DNA from: Lacimicrobium alkaliphilum
GTDB lineage: Bacteria; Pseudomonadota; Gammaproteobacteria; Enterobacterales; Alteromonadaceae
NCBI RefSeq assembly: GCF_002591895.1
Contig: NZ_NISX01000009.1
Coordinates: 62,001-126,000 of the forward strand
Length of the DNA stretch: 64,000 nt
Direction: 5' to 3'
The position numbers and the translations under genes are program-made. The stretch's first letter is position 1. Each line of letters begins with the position of its first letter. This document shows positions 43,145-53,271 of this stretch, in pieces. Under the pieces are notes generated by a model. It was not told the origin of the DNA and did no database searches. It worked only from the letters and a program-made list of their open reading frames with translations.

Positions 43145-43522
43145 ATGAATAATAAATTTATCAAACGCGCCGCCATAGGCTTTGGGATCTACCTTATTTT
43201 CGCAGCTCTGGTGTTAGTGTTTTACCCGGACGATCCGGACTCAATGGACTGGCGGGACAGAGAGCAGTACAACAAAGTACAGATGGGAAAACTGGAGCTG
43301 GGTACAAGCAGGCAACAAATCATAGAGCTGATGGGCGCCCCGGATATCAGTGAAGCGAAGCAGATTCAGGATCAACAAATTCAAATCATGTTTTACCGAA
43401 CCCAGCATATGGAATCTGATGGCATAACGACGATGAATGAATGTACCCCCTTGTTGTTTGAAAATGACGTTCTTATCGCCTGGGGCGACGGCACCTATCA
43501 GCAATACACAGAGCGGCAGTGA
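43145..43522 (+). CDS. DUF3192 membrane-anchored protein
   Basis: 125 residues. One N-terminal membrane helix (AAIGFGIYLIFAALVLVFY) instead of a lipobox; then QMGKLELGTSRQQIIELMGAPD, QIMFYRTQHMESDGITTMNECTPLLFEND and LIAWGDGTY, parallel to the lipoprotein at 37399. Function unknown. The stop overlaps the next gene start (GTGA). Confidence 0.85.
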   Translation: MNNKFIKRAAIGFGIYLIFAALVLVFYPDDPDSMDWRDREQYNKVQMGKLELGTSRQQIIELMGAPDISEAKQIQDQQIQIMFYRTQHMESDGITTMNECTPLLFENDVLIAWGDGTYQQYTERQ

Positions 43523-45207
43523 GTGAGTCCCTCTCTGAAGAATTCAGCCGACTGTTGGCTGGGCTGGCTGAATTGGAAGAGCTTATTCAAAGTAGCGACA
43601 GCTCTGCTGTGATCATCTCCCATTGTTTCAGTCTGACCCGACACCTACAGGCATGTTTTGAGCAAGCTCCCGCCCCCTGTATGGCACAGGCACAGCTTAT
43701 TTTCACCAGCTACACAGACAGCCAGAATTTGCGTCTGAAGCGCATGCTACTGGCATTGCTGTTCAGCCATTGCCACCGTTGGCATCCACAAAGCAGTAGT
43801 GGGCTGATATGTGCGGCAATGACGCTGGATGTGTATAGCTGGCCACTGAACAGCGACACTTTTATCCGACAAATTAAGCGTCTTGACCAGCAAGTCTGGG
43901 CCCATAGTCTGATCCCGGTCTCGCGTTTACTGCCGCTTCGCCAGAAAGCCGGTTTTTATCGGCGCTTTGCACGATTAAGTCACCCACAATTATTATTGAT
44001 GGTGGTGGCACAAGTGAGTATAGCCGCTGAAAAACGCCCCGCTTCGCAACAATGGCACCACTCACTGCGAAGATTAACAAAGCAGATACCACCGGGTTGC
44101 TATGGGATGCTGGAGCCATTGCTGCCGATTTTGGGACTTATTCCGCCGGGCAGCATAATTCAACGGCAAGACAACACGAAAGCCATACTGTTATCAAAAA
44201 CACGTGATACTTACCTGATCAAGGGCTTACAGCCCCATAGCCGGACGTTTAATCAGTACACTGAACAAATTGCAGTAGCTGAACCTGTTCAGCCATGTTC
44301 AGCATTGCAGGTAGAAAACCTGTCATTGCTGGACACTCTGTGGGATAAAGACTGGCAGAGATTGCACCAGGAAGCTGAAGCATCTTTGTCAGCGCCCCCA
44401 GCCAGACAGATATTGAGTAAGCCGCCGGCTAAATTACTGGCTATCCAGGACCTGCTCAGGCAAGAGGAGCCGGAGGTGGATAACATCAGTGCCCATATCG
44501 CGGCTGAAGGGTTTCTCGCCAGACAGCTGAAATACACTGCCAGCCATCGCTCTCGCATGAATCTGCAAATGGAAGAAGTGAAGCATGCGCTATTGTTCCA
44601 GGGCTTTGAACGCACCAGTAGTATACTGGTACAACAAGCCTTGCTGAACCGGCTGAATCAGCAGTACTTCCCGCTGCAGCAGCATATATTGCAATTGTGT
44701 GTCTTGCTGGGTCATATTCTTGAAGCACTGGGCGAAAGGCAGTCGAGAATACAGAATGAATCTCTGGTCACCCTGGGGTATTTTTTTTGCGCCGGACTGT
44801 TTATCAGTTCAGCCCTCAAACGCCGGGTCAGGCTTCCAAAACGCGGTCTCGAGCTGTTTTCACTGGATAGTCTTTTTACCCTGCCGGCGACGTCATCCAG
44901 GGCACAACAAAGTATGACGCTGGCCAGGTCCTGGCAACAGGACAGACTCAGTCTTGAGGCCATTCGCTGCCATCATCAGCTCCCCGAAGACTCGGAACTG
45001 AGTGGAATGAGTAAGACCCTGGCAACGCTATTGGGTCTGTCATTAATGATTTGTCGCCAGATTTACTTCGCTGACGAACCAGAACAGCTGGTCAATAGAC
45101 AGTATCGGGAACAGGCACTTCAATACCTTCAATTGCAGCCGCAAGATATCAGGGATGTGATTATAGAAGTGTTTGAAAACAGCCAGTGTTACTGGCCATT
45201 AGAATAA
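43519..45207 (+). CDS. Large protein with divergent HDOD-like C-terminus
   Basis: 562 residues starting at a GTG coupled to the DUF3192 stop. I do not recognise the first 320 residues (helical, with GLIPPGSIIQRQDNTKAILLS near residue 215 that recalls a segment found near HD-type domains). Residues ~330-562 pattern like HDOD: ALLFQGFERTSSILVQQALL, LVTLGYFFCAGLFISSALKR in place of the metal-binding region, LSLEAIRCHHQLPEDSELSGM and a closing ALQYLQLQPQDIRDVIIEV. HDOD proteins are non-catalytic signalling modules. No membrane segment or signal peptide. Confidence 0.6.
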   Translation: MSESLSEEFSRLLAGLAELEELIQSSDSSAVIISHCFSLTRHLQACFEQAPAPCMAQAQLIFTSYTDSQNLRLKRMLLALLFSHCHRWHPQSSSGLICAAMTLDVYSWPLNSDTFIRQIKRLDQQVWAHSLIPVSRLLPLRQKAGFYRRFARLSHPQLLLMVVAQVSIAAEKRPASQQWHHSLRRLTKQIPPGCYGMLEPLLPILGLIPPGSIIQRQDNTKAILLSKTRDTYLIKGLQPHSRTFNQYTEQIAVAEPVQPCSALQVENLSLLDTLWDKDWQRLHQEAEASLSAPPARQILSKPPAKLLAIQDLLRQEEPEVDNISAHIAAEGFLARQLKYTASHRSRMNLQMEEVKHALLFQGFERTSSILVQQALLNRLNQQYFPLQQHILQLCVLLGHILEALGERQSRIQNESLVTLGYFFCAGLFISSALKRRVRLPKRGLELFSLDSLFTLPATSSRAQQSMTLARSWQQDRLSLEAIRCHHQLPEDSELSGMSKTLATLLGLSLMICRQIYFADEPEQLVNRQYREQALQYLQLQPQDIRDVIIEVFENSQCYWPLE

Positions 45208-45334
45208 TAGTGATTCCCCGCAGAATTCGCGTTTTTACTGGAAGATAGCACCATTTAATGCTATAAATCGCGCCCGTTAGCACCCTGTAAATCAGGGCCT
45301 CCCGATTAAAAAACGACAGACAGAGGAACTCTCC

Positions 45335-46342
45335 ATGACTCAACAGCGCATAACGGTAATCCGTGGCGATGGTATCGGACCCGATATTGTCAATGCCACC
45401 TTGCAAATTCTCGACAAGGCGGGCTGTGATTTCGCTTATGATTTCGCCGATGCCGGTCTTATGGCGCTGGAAAATCATGGTGAATTACTGCCCCAGCAGA
45501 CGTTGGATCTTATCGCTAAAAACCGTATTACGCTAAAAGGACCACTGACGACACCTGTGGGTGAAGGCTTCACTTCCATTAATGTCAGTCTGCGCAAACA
45601 ATTCAATCTCTTCGCCAACGTCCGGCCTGTATTATCTTTCAAGGGCACCAAGGCGCGTTACGAAGATATCGATATCATTACCGTGAGAGAGAATACCCAG
45701 GGTATGTACTCGGGTCTGGGGCAAAAAGTCTCTCAGGATGGTAACGAAGCTGAAGCCATGAGCAAAATCACCCGCGAAGGTGCCGAGCGCATTCTGACCT
45801 TCGCCTACGAAATGGCGCTGAAAGAAGGGCGCAAGAAAGTCACCGCTGTACACAAGGCAAATATACTCAAGTCTACCTCCGGACTCTTTTTGAAAGTTGC
45901 CAGAGAGGTGGCTGAGCGATATCCACAGATAGAGTCGACAGAAATGATCGTCGACAACACCTGCATGCAACTGGTTATGAATCCACACCAGTTCGATGTG
46001 ATTGTGACCACAAACCTGTTCGGTGACATTATTTCTGATCTGTGTGCTGGTCTTGTCGGTGGTCTGGGTATGGCCCCTGGCGCCAATATCGGCGATAACT
46101 GCGCTATTTTTGAAGCCGTGCATGGCTCAGCTCCGGATATAGCCGGTAAGAACCTTGCCAACCCTACCTCTGTCATCCTCGCCGCAATCCAGATGCTCGA
46201 ACACCTAGGCATGGCTGACAAGGCGGATAGAATCCGCCTGGCCATTAAAGAGGTTATCGAGTCCGGTGATCGTACCACACGGGATCTGGGTGGTAATCAT
46301 GGCACCACCGATTTCACCCAGGCCGTTCTTGAACGCCTGTAA
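45335..46342 (+). CDS. Isocitrate dehydrogenase, NAD-type
   Basis: 335 residues; oxidises isocitrate to 2-oxoglutarate in the TCA cycle. ITVIRGDGIGPDIV at the start, substrate loop EGFTSINVSLRKQFNLFANVRP near residues 80-100, IITVRENTQGMYSG, VHKANILKSTSGLF and GDIISDLCAGLVGGLGMAPGANIG. The size and NAD-binding segment (GSAPDIAGKNLANPTS) fit the short IDH/IMDH group that uses NAD; 3-isopropylmalate or homoisocitrate activity is less likely given the NVSLRK loop. Monocistronic, with its own terminator. Confidence 0.88.
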   Translation: MTQQRITVIRGDGIGPDIVNATLQILDKAGCDFAYDFADAGLMALENHGELLPQQTLDLIAKNRITLKGPLTTPVGEGFTSINVSLRKQFNLFANVRPVLSFKGTKARYEDIDIITVRENTQGMYSGLGQKVSQDGNEAEAMSKITREGAERILTFAYEMALKEGRKKVTAVHKANILKSTSGLFLKVAREVAERYPQIESTEMIVDNTCMQLVMNPHQFDVIVTTNLFGDIISDLCAGLVGGLGMAPGANIGDNCAIFEAVHGSAPDIAGKNLANPTSVILAAIQMLEHLGMADKADRIRLAIKEVIESGDRTTRDLGGNHGTTDFTQAVLERL

Positions 46343-46358
46343 TATCCGTCAGGAATTC

Positions 46359-46384
46359 AGGCCGGTTCCTGCCGGCCTTTTTTA
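46359..46384 (+). terminator. Rho-independent terminator after the isocitrate dehydrogenase gene
   Basis: AGGCCGG / CCGGCCT, 7-bp stem with a six-base loop, followed by six T; starts 17 bp after the stop codon. Confidence 0.85.
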
Positions 46385-46520
46385 TTCGCAAATCCTCAAA
46401 AAAATCAATTTTCTTCTACACTAATCATTGCCGCAATAATTGCTACCCGAAAGTACAATGACGCGGTAACAATGACGCTTAGCGTCCCCCCTAAGGAAAA
46501 ACAAGGTAAAGGAGAAATAT

Positions 46521-46820
46521 ATGAAATGGTTTATATGGGGTGTAGTGATGTTGGGTCTGATTGCCCCTTTGCAGACTCTGGCATCAACAAAGGATGTAAG
46601 TAAGGAAAAAGTGGCAATGGAAAAAGCGGTAATTAATCTTAATACCGCGTCAGCTAAACAGCTGATGTCTTTACCCGGAATAGGCAAGAAAAAGGCCGAG
46701 GCAATTATTCAGTACCGGGATAGTAACGGCGGTTTCCACTCGATTGACGATCTGATCAAAATTCAGGGTGTGGGTAAAAAGTCCCTGCAAGCTCTTCGCG
46801 GTAAAGTCAGCGTTAACTGA
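46521..46820 (+). CDS. ComEA-like helix-hairpin-helix protein
   Basis: 99 residues with a signal peptide ([21 protein letters not shown]), so probably periplasmic. Residues ~38-96 form two helix-hairpin-helix motifs: [29 protein letters not shown] and [21 protein letters not shown]. This is the DNA-binding part of ComEA, used to pull DNA into the periplasm during natural transformation. Other competence genes are not in the window. Confidence 0.9.
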   Translation: MKWFIWGVVMLGLIAPLQTLASTKDVSKEKVAMEKAVINLNTASAKQLMSLPGIGKKKAEAIIQYRDSNGGFHSIDDLIKIQGVGKKSLQALRGKVSVN

Positions 46821-46949
46821 GTACAACCAGTCAATATCGGTACAGGGACGTACCGCTATCCGTGCCAACAGAGTTAATCCCCCTATACCTTGCTGTGAAT
46901 TGAAATGGTATGCTTGGCAGATAATAAAATATCAGTCAGGACGATCCTT

Positions 46950-48365
46950 ATGAAGCCTATTATTATGGCCGGTGGCGTTGGCAGCCGTCTTTGGCCCAAA
47001 TCCCGAGCCGCCTTCCCTAAACAATTTTTACCATTAACCAACGAACACAGCATGTTGCAGGAGACCCTGTGCCGGCTTGATGGCCTGGACAGCGAAGCAC
47101 CTGTGTTTGTCTGCAACGAAGCCCATCGCTTTATTGTGGCCGAACAGGTTCTGCAGTCAGGTATTGAGCACGATGGTATCCTGCTTGAGCCCATGGGTAA
47201 AAACACGGCCCCGGCCATTGCTCTTGCTGCACTGCACGCCATACAAAAAGGTCAGGATCCAGTATTGCTGGTACTGGCTGCAGATCACCTGATTGAAAAT
47301 GTTACGGCTTTTCATCAGGCCATTGTCAATGCAGAGCAACTGGCGCTGCAGGATAAGCTGGTTACTTTTGGTATTGTCCCCTCCTCTCCCCATACCGGGT
47401 ATGGTTATATACGCCAGGGCGATCCGATTACCGGTTCCGTCGAAGCATTCAGTGTTTCTGAATTCGTGGAGAAGCCCGACCTGGAAACAGCACAAGCCTA
47501 TTTGCAGGATGGCGGATATCTGTGGAACAGCGGAATGTTTATGTTTAAGGCCAGTCGTTATCTGCAGGAGTTACAGAAGTTTGCCCCTGAAATCTATCAG
47601 AACTGCAAAGCGGCTATTGAATCAGAACAGCAGGACATGGACTTTGTCAGGATCAACATTGAGAGCTTTTCTCAGTGCCCCTCTGACTCTATTGACTACG
47701 CGGTAATGGAGAAAACCGACGCCGCAGCCGTGGTACCGCTGGATGCCGGCTGGAGTGATGTTGGCAGTTGGTCATCCCTGTGGGAGGTTTTACCTAAAGA
47801 CGCACAGGGCAACGTTGTGCGCGGCGATGTGATTCTGGAGCAGGTCAATAACAGTTATGTCAACGCAGAACAGCGGCTGGTGTCAGTCATTGGTCTGGAC
47901 GATGTGATTGTCATTGAAACTAAGGACGCCATGCTGGTAGCGCATAAAAACAGCGTGCAGGATATTAAGAAAGTGGTAGATAAACTCAAAGCCGCCAAAC
48001 GTCCTGAGTATGAATTTCACCGCGAAGTTTTCCGCCCCTGGGGGAGCTATGACTCACTGGATCAGGCGGAACGTTTTCAGGTAAAGCGCATCAAAGTCAA
48101 ACCCGGTGAAAAACTTTCCCTGCAAATGCACCATCATCGTGCCGAACACTGGATTGTGGTTACCGGTACCGCCAGGGTGAGCTGTGATGATAAAACCTTT
48201 CTGCTTACCGAAAACGAATCCACTTATATCCCTATAGGTACCACCCATAGCCTTGAAAACCCAGGCAAAATTCCACTGGAGCTTATCGAAGTGCAATCCG
48301 GTGCCTATGTGGGTGAAGACGATATAGTGCGTTTTTCAGATCGTTATGGCCGGGTTAAAAACTAA
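46950..48365 (+). CDS. manC: Mannose-1-phosphate guanylyltransferase / mannose-6-phosphate isomerase
   Basis: 471 residues from the ATG at 46950 after AGGA; the frame is open 15 codons further. Bifunctional enzyme of GDP-mannose synthesis. Nucleotidyltransferase with [22 protein letters not shown] at the start, FVEKPD near 170 and [10 protein letters not shown] near 265; C-terminal type II PMI cupin with RPWGSYDSL and [21 protein letters not shown]. Next to manB, 12 bp apart, giving the full path from fructose-6-phosphate to GDP-mannose for exopolysaccharide or LPS. Confidence 0.95.
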   Translation: MKPIIMAGGVGSRLWPKSRAAFPKQFLPLTNEHSMLQETLCRLDGLDSEAPVFVCNEAHRFIVAEQVLQSGIEHDGILLEPMGKNTAPAIALAALHAIQKGQDPVLLVLAADHLIENVTAFHQAIVNAEQLALQDKLVTFGIVPSSPHTGYGYIRQGDPITGSVEAFSVSEFVEKPDLETAQAYLQDGGYLWNSGMFMFKASRYLQELQKFAPEIYQNCKAAIESEQQDMDFVRINIESFSQCPSDSIDYAVMEKTDAAAVVPLDAGWSDVGSWSSLWEVLPKDAQGNVVRGDVILEQVNNSYVNAEQRLVSVIGLDDVIVIETKDAMLVAHKNSVQDIKKVVDKLKAAKRPEYEFHREVFRPWGSYDSLDQAERFQVKRIKVKPGEKLSLQMHHHRAEHWIVVTGTARVSCDDKTFLLTENESTYIPIGTTHSLENPGKIPLELIEVQSGAYVGEDDIVRFSDRYGRVKN

Positions 48366-48377
48366 GGTGAAATACCA

Positions 48378-49826
48378 ATGAAGTTAAGCTGCTTTAAAGC
48401 CTATGATATTCGCGGACAGCTGGGTGAGCAATTAAATGAAGCCGTTGCCTATCGCATTGGCAGGGCTTTTGCCGAACATCTTGAGGCCAAAGAAGTGGTG
48501 GTAGGTGCCGATATCCGTCTGACCTCTGAACCACTCAAACTTGCCTTAAGTGCGGGTTTGATTGATGGCGGCGCTGCCGTCACCGATCTCGGCATGACGG
48601 GCACTGAAGAAATCTACTTTGCTACCAGCTATCTGAATCAAAGCGGTGGTATTCAGGTCACAGCCAGCCACAATCCTATTGATTACAACGGTCTTAAGCT
48701 GGTCAGGGAGGGTTCCCGGCCGATCAGTGGCGACACGGGCCTTGATAAGGTGAAATCGCTGGCTGAGAGTTATGACGAACAGGACGTGGCCGTATCTCTG
48801 GCAGCTTACGCAAAAAAACAGATGCAAGGCGAGTTCGCCAAGGGTCAGGGTCTGGTGAACAAACAGGCGTTATTCGCCACGGACCGCTATCATAACCAGT
48901 CTGTTCTGGAGGCTTATACCGAGCACATGCTTGGCTATATTGACCCCGGTCAGCTAAAGCCGCTGAAGCTGGTAGTTAATGCCGGTAACGGGGCTGCCGG
49001 CCACGCCATAGATGCCATCGAAAAGGCTTTACATGGTAAAGGCGTGAAGATTGAGTTTATTAAAGTGAATCATCAGGGTGATGGTACCTTTCCCAACGGC
49101 ATCCCCAATCCGCTTCTACCTGAGTGTCGCCATCAGACCCGGGAGGCAGTAATCGGGCATCAGGCGGATATGGGCATCGCCTGGGACGGCGATTTTGATC
49201 GTTGTTTTCTGTTTGATGAACAAGGGGATTTTATTGAAGGTTATTATATCGTCGGTCTGCTGGCACAGGCGTTTTTAACTAAAAACCCCGGCGCCGCTGT
49301 TATCTTTGATCCCAGAGTCTACTGGAACACAGAAGATGTCATCCTGAATGCCGGGGGACGCCCGGTGATGAGTAAAACCGGACACGCCTTCATAAAAGAA
49401 AGAATGCGCAAGGAAGATGCGGTGTATGGCGGTGAAATGAGCGCTCATCACTATTTTCGTGATTTTGCGTATTGTGATTCCGGCATGATCCCCTGGCTGT
49501 TGGTGGCCGAATTGTTATCCAACAGTGGTAAACCCCTTTCTCAGCTTGTGTCTGAGCGCATCGCTGCGTTTCCTTCCTCAGGGGAAATAAACCGGATCGT
49601 CGATGACGCCGACGCCACCCTGGCCAGGATCCTGAAAACCTATCAGCCCCTGGCCAATCGCCGGGACAATACCGATGGCATCGGGCTGGAGTTTGACAAC
49701 TGGCGTTTTAACCTCAGAAAGTCCAACACCGAGCCGGTAATCCGGCTGAATGTGGAAACCAGAGCGGATAAAGCATTACTGCAGCAAAAAACAACCGAGT
49801 TATTGCAGCTGATTGACTCAAAGTAA
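48378..49826 (+). CDS. manB: Phosphomannomutase
   Basis: 482 residues. Interconverts mannose-6- and mannose-1-phosphate. Starts [15 protein letters not shown]; phosphoserine loop in [15 protein letters not shown] (about 94-108), metal loop [12 protein letters not shown] (about 273-284), sugar loop [13 protein letters not shown] and the phosphate-binding [15 protein letters not shown] near the end. CpsG/RfbK subgroup. Cotranscribed with manC. Confidence 0.95.
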   Translation: MKLSCFKAYDIRGQLGEQLNEAVAYRIGRAFAEHLEAKEVVVGADIRLTSEPLKLALSAGLIDGGAAVTDLGMTGTEEIYFATSYLNQSGGIQVTASHNPIDYNGLKLVREGSRPISGDTGLDKVKSLAESYDEQDVAVSLAAYAKKQMQGEFAKGQGLVNKQALFATDRYHNQSVLEAYTEHMLGYIDPGQLKPLKLVVNAGNGAAGHAIDAIEKALHGKGVKIEFIKVNHQGDGTFPNGIPNPLLPECRHQTREAVIGHQADMGIAWDGDFDRCFLFDEQGDFIEGYYIVGLLAQAFLTKNPGAAVIFDPRVYWNTEDVILNAGGRPVMSKTGHAFIKERMRKEDAVYGGEMSAHHYFRDFAYCDSGMIPWLLVAELLSNSGKPLSQLVSERIAAFPSSGEINRIVDDADATLARILKTYQPLANRRDNTDGIGLEFDNWRFNLRKSNTEPVIRLNVETRADKALLQQKTTELLQLIDSK

Positions 49827-49836
49827 CGCCAACAAC

Positions 49837-49870
49837 AGCCTGCAACATGACCAAATCACTGTTGCAGGCT
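49837..49870. terminator. Hairpin between convergent genes
   Basis: 11-bp perfect stem AGCCTGCAACA / TGTTGCAGGCT with a 12-base loop, reaching into the last codons of the minus-strand gene. No T-run follows, so termination would need Rho or convergent arrest. Confidence 0.5.
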
Positions 49871-51001
49871 ATCTCTGACCAGTCTTACCATTTCTCCAAT
49901 CTGAGAAGGCTCAAGCCAGCGGGTAACGATCATCAGTTCCTGTGCTTTATCCACAACAATAAAATTACCACCAAATCCTGCGGCATAAAATATTGAGCTG
50001 TCATCCACATTTTGCCATTTCCGTTCGCCCTGATTCAGCCACCACATAAACCCATAGCTGGCATTGGCCGGCGACGGGGCTGTCGCCTTCTGCAACCAGT
50101 TTTTTGACAGAATTTGTCTGTTTTTCCAACGGCCATTACGCAATACCATCAGGCCAAAGCGGGCCTGGTCCAGTGTCGAAATGAATATTCCACCACCAGA
50201 ATGACCTCCCCCGGTGACAGACTTCATTTTCAGTCCATCCACTGTCACCCAGGCATCCTCATAACCAAACCACCTCCAGGTGGGAGAAGCGCCAATAGGA
50301 TCCATAATATGCTGTTTAAGAACCTGTGGCAGCGGTTGACGGAACACCTGTAACAACGAGTACGCCAACAGGTTTACCCGTACATCATTATATTCCATGA
50401 CGGTTCCGGGGGTATTCAGAGTGCGAAACTTCCACTCATCCAGGCCGCCATGCTGAGGTGGCCTGTCGGCCCAATCTTTAATACCGAACAGCGTGCCTGA
50501 CCAGTCCGATGACTGATCAAGCAAATGCCGCCAGCGGATCTGACTATTGTGGTCACCTGCAAACGTGCCATCCCAGACTGTATCTGCCACCTTGTCCTCA
50601 GTGCTGCCAATCAGCCCCTGATCAACAGCGACGCCAGCCACAGAAGACAAATAGCTTTTCGTTACACTGAAAGTCATGTCGACCCGGTTAAGGTCTCCCC
50701 ACTGAGCGGCAATGTAACCATTTTTAACCACCATCCCCGCTGGCCCGCCGCGTGGCTTCACCGGACCAAGCAGGGTATGAAAAGGCTCGCGCTCAAACCC
50801 CCTGAGAATTGCAATCCGTAAATCCCGGCTGCCAGAGTATTCATTTTCTCTGGCAAATTTTACCGCTTTTTCCAGCTTATCAGTTTCAAAACCCAGCTCG
50901 GCTGCAGCTTTGCTCTGCCATTCTCCTGATGCCGGAAAATACTGGGCATGAACCGCACCGGTGCCCAAAACGGCAATCAAGGTGAAAAGTAATTTGATCA
51001 T
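49856..51001 (-). CDS. Serine hydrolase of the beta-lactamase class C type, exported
   Basis: 381 residues with a signal peptide (MIKLLFTLIAVLGTGAVHA). The SxxK nucleophile motif is TFSVTKSYLSSVAG (about residue 132), the YxN motif is MEYNDVRVNLLAYSLLQ and the third motif region reads GGGHSGGGIFIS. Proteins of this group are esterases or peptidases more often than true beta-lactamases; the substrate is unknown. Translationally linked with the upstream ElaA-like gene by a 4-bp overlap. Confidence 0.85.
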   Translation of the reverse strand: MIKLLFTLIAVLGTGAVHAQYFPASGEWQSKAAAELGFETDKLEKAVKFARENEYSGSRDLRIAILRGFEREPFHTLLGPVKPRGGPAGMVVKNGYIAAQWGDLNRVDMTFSVTKSYLSSVAGVAVDQGLIGSTEDKVADTVWDGTFAGDHNSQIRWRHLLDQSSDWSGTLFGIKDWADRPPQHGGLDEWKFRTLNTPGTVMEYNDVRVNLLAYSLLQVFRQPLPQVLKQHIMDPIGASPTWRWFGYEDAWVTVDGLKMKSVTGGGHSGGGIFISTLDQARFGLMVLRNGRWKNRQILSKNWLQKATAPSPANASYGFMWWLNQGERKWQNVDDSSIFYAAGFGGNFIVVDKAQELMIVTRWLEPSQIGEMVRLVRDSLQQ

Positions 51002-51462
51002 TGTCCTAACTCCTGATTCTGTAGTCGCTGCATATCAATATGCATTATGCCGCCATCATCATACTCTGCTCCCTGCGGTACAAATTTCCATTGTCGATAA
51101 AAATTCTGCAGATGAACCTGAGCACTGAGCCTGAGCGATTTATACTGTCCGGCTCCCCGGGCTTTTTCGATGAGTTGTTCCATCAGGATTCTGCCTAACC
51201 CTTGCCCTCGTGCCTGCTCAGACAGCACAATACGCTGAAACCGATAACAGTCGTGAATGGAATCGTCCAGTAACCTGGCATAGCCGACCAGTTGATTATT
51301 TTGCTCCAGCAGTAAGTGCCATGCCCGCTGATCCACCCCATCAATATCAGCATAAATACTTTGCTGTTCAATGATAAAGACCTGCTGACGCAGTGCCCAG
51401 ATTGACTGCAATCTCAGGTTATCCAGCTGTTCAAAGTTACACCAATGTATATGCAGATCCAT
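50998..51462 (-). CDS. elaA: ElaA-like GNAT acetyltransferase
   Basis: 154 residues, full ElaA length. IWALRQQVFIIEQQSIYADIDGVDQRAWHLL is the diagnostic N-terminus; QRIVLSEQARGQGLGRILMEQLIEKA is the acetyl-CoA loop and IMHIDMQ is near the end. Substrate unknown. First gene of a two-gene unit with the serine hydrolase. Confidence 0.88.
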   Translation of the reverse strand: MDLHIHWCNFEQLDNLRLQSIWALRQQVFIIEQQSIYADIDGVDQRAWHLLLEQNNQLVGYARLLDDSIHDCYRFQRIVLSEQARGQGLGRILMEQLIEKARGAGQYKSLRLSAQVHLQNFYRQWKFVPQGAEYDDGGIMHIDMQRLQNQELGQ

Positions 51463-51580
51463 GTAGCCTCTGGAGAAAGGGTTAACATCTTGATAGCATG
51501 GTACGTTAATTGACTGAATTTTCTAATTTTTACGTTTTTTGTTGTGTTCTGTTCAGTCAAAACAATCACAGGAGAGTTTT

Positions 51581-53116
51581 GTGGAAACTGGTACGTATAT
51601 TGAAACAGGTACGCTAATCTCGCTCGCGCTTTATTTTATCGCCATGCTAGGCATAGGCTTATACGCTTATCGCACATCCACCTCCGATGTCTCCGGCTAT
51701 ATGCTCGGCGGCAGGAAGTTAGGCCCCGGTGTCACCGCACTGTCGGCTGGCGCTTCGGATATGAGTGGCTGGATGCTGATGGGCTTACCGGGTGCCATGT
51801 ACCTGGCCGGGATCTCTCAGAGCTGGATTGCGGTAGGGCTGGTGATTGGTGCCTTTATGAACTATCTGATAGTCGCACCGCGATTACGGGTATATACGGA
51901 AGTGGCCAATGACTCTATTACCATTCCTGACTACTTCGCAAACCGATTCGAAGACAAAGGACGTTATCTGCGTATTTTTTCATCGCTGGTAATCATTATA
52001 TTCTTCACCCTTTATACGTCTGCCAGCCTGGTGGCCGGCGGTAAACTGTTCGACAGCTCTTTTGGTATGGACTACAGCACCGGGTTGTTTGTTACGGCTG
52101 GCGTCGTCGCCGCTTATACGCTGTTTGGCGGATTTCTCGCCGTGAGTATGACCGACTTTGTGCAGGGCTGTATTATGTTTGTATCATTGGTGATGGTGCC
52201 CATTGTTGCCTTTAATCACCTCGGTGGCGTGGGAGAAGTCAGTACCGCAGTGAATGATATCAATCCCGATATGCTCAAGCTCTTTGTTAATGGCGCAACG
52301 GGTGAGGCTCTATCCGCATTAGGTGTGATATCTCTGCTGGCCTGGGGACTGGGCTACTTTGGCCAGCCACATATTATTGTGCGCTTTATGGCGATTCGTT
52401 CTGTCAAAGCGATTAAAACTGCCCGCCGTATTGGTATGAGCTGGATGATTGTTTCGATAATAGGCGCGCTGGCCACCGGGTTTGTCGGCATTGCCTATGT
52501 GGAAGAAACCAAAATGAAACTGGATGATGCGGAAACTATCTTTATCATTTTCTCACAGTTCCTTTTCCATCCTATGATTGGTGGTTTCCTTCTGGCGGCA
52601 ATTCTGGCTGCGATTATGAGTACCATTTCATCCCAGTTACTGGTGACATCCAGTTCACTGACTGAAGATTTTTATAAAGCCTTTCTGCGCCGTGATGCTG
52701 GCGACAAAGAGCTCGTATTGGTAGGCAGAATTTCAGTACTGGTGGTGGCTCTTGTGGCGATTGCCCTGGCCTGGAATCCACAGAACAGCGTACTGAATCT
52801 GGTCAGTAATGCCTGGGCTGGTTTTGGTGCAGCCTTTGGACCGGTGATTATTGTCAGTCTGTTCTGGAAGCGTATGAACCGCACAGGTGCTCTTTCGGGT
52901 ATGCTGGTCGGTGCAGCAACCGTATTATTCTGGATATACGCGCCGGTCACTATCGGGGGCGAAAGCCTGAGCAGCGTAATCTATGAGATTGTACCTGGCT
53001 TTATTCTTTGTACGCTGACGATTTTCATCGTTAGTCATCTTACTGCACCACCCAGTGAAGCGTTGCAAAACACCCATGAGAAAATGGAAGCCAGACTGAA
53101 AGCCGAATTAAGCTGA
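51581..53116 (+). CDS. putP: Sodium/proline symporter
   Basis: 511 residues starting at the GTG at 51581, five bases after GGAGA. Inner-membrane Na+:proline uptake, with about 13 membrane helices. SSS-family signatures: YMLGGRKLGPGVTALSAGASDMSGWMLMGLPG near the start, LGYFGQPHIIVRFMAI near residue 260 and AAILAAIMSTISSQLLVTSSSLTEDFYK near 345-370. No putA beside it. Terminated by the hairpin at 53142. Confidence 0.93.
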   Translation: METGTYIETGTLISLALYFIAMLGIGLYAYRTSTSDVSGYMLGGRKLGPGVTALSAGASDMSGWMLMGLPGAMYLAGISQSWIAVGLVIGAFMNYLIVAPRLRVYTEVANDSITIPDYFANRFEDKGRYLRIFSSLVIIIFFTLYTSASLVAGGKLFDSSFGMDYSTGLFVTAGVVAAYTLFGGFLAVSMTDFVQGCIMFVSLVMVPIVAFNHLGGVGEVSTAVNDINPDMLKLFVNGATGEALSALGVISLLAWGLGYFGQPHIIVRFMAIRSVKAIKTARRIGMSWMIVSIIGALATGFVGIAYVEETKMKLDDAETIFIIFSQFLFHPMIGGFLLAAILAAIMSTISSQLLVTSSSLTEDFYKAFLRRDAGDKELVLVGRISVLVVALVAIALAWNPQNSVLNLVSNAWAGFGAAFGPVIIVSLFWKRMNRTGALSGMLVGAATVLFWIYAPVTIGGESLSSVIYEIVPGFILCTLTIFIVSHLTAPPSEALQNTHEKMEARLKAELS

Positions 53117-53141
53117 CTCTGAAGCTTAGCCATATGTAGAT

Positions 53142-53171
53142 AAAAAATACCGGCATTAGCCGGTATTTTTT
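53142..53171. terminator. Bidirectional rho-independent terminator
   Basis: ATACCGGC-ATTA-GCCGGTAT with A-run before and T-run after it; 26 bp behind the putP stop. Confidence 0.9.
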
Positions 53172-53271
53172 ATTGAAATCAAATTGTTACAACCAGAAAA
53201 ATTGGTTCTGGTATCCTCAGCATCAATCTACTAGCATAGTGGTAGCGTTATATTCGGGGAATACATCAATC

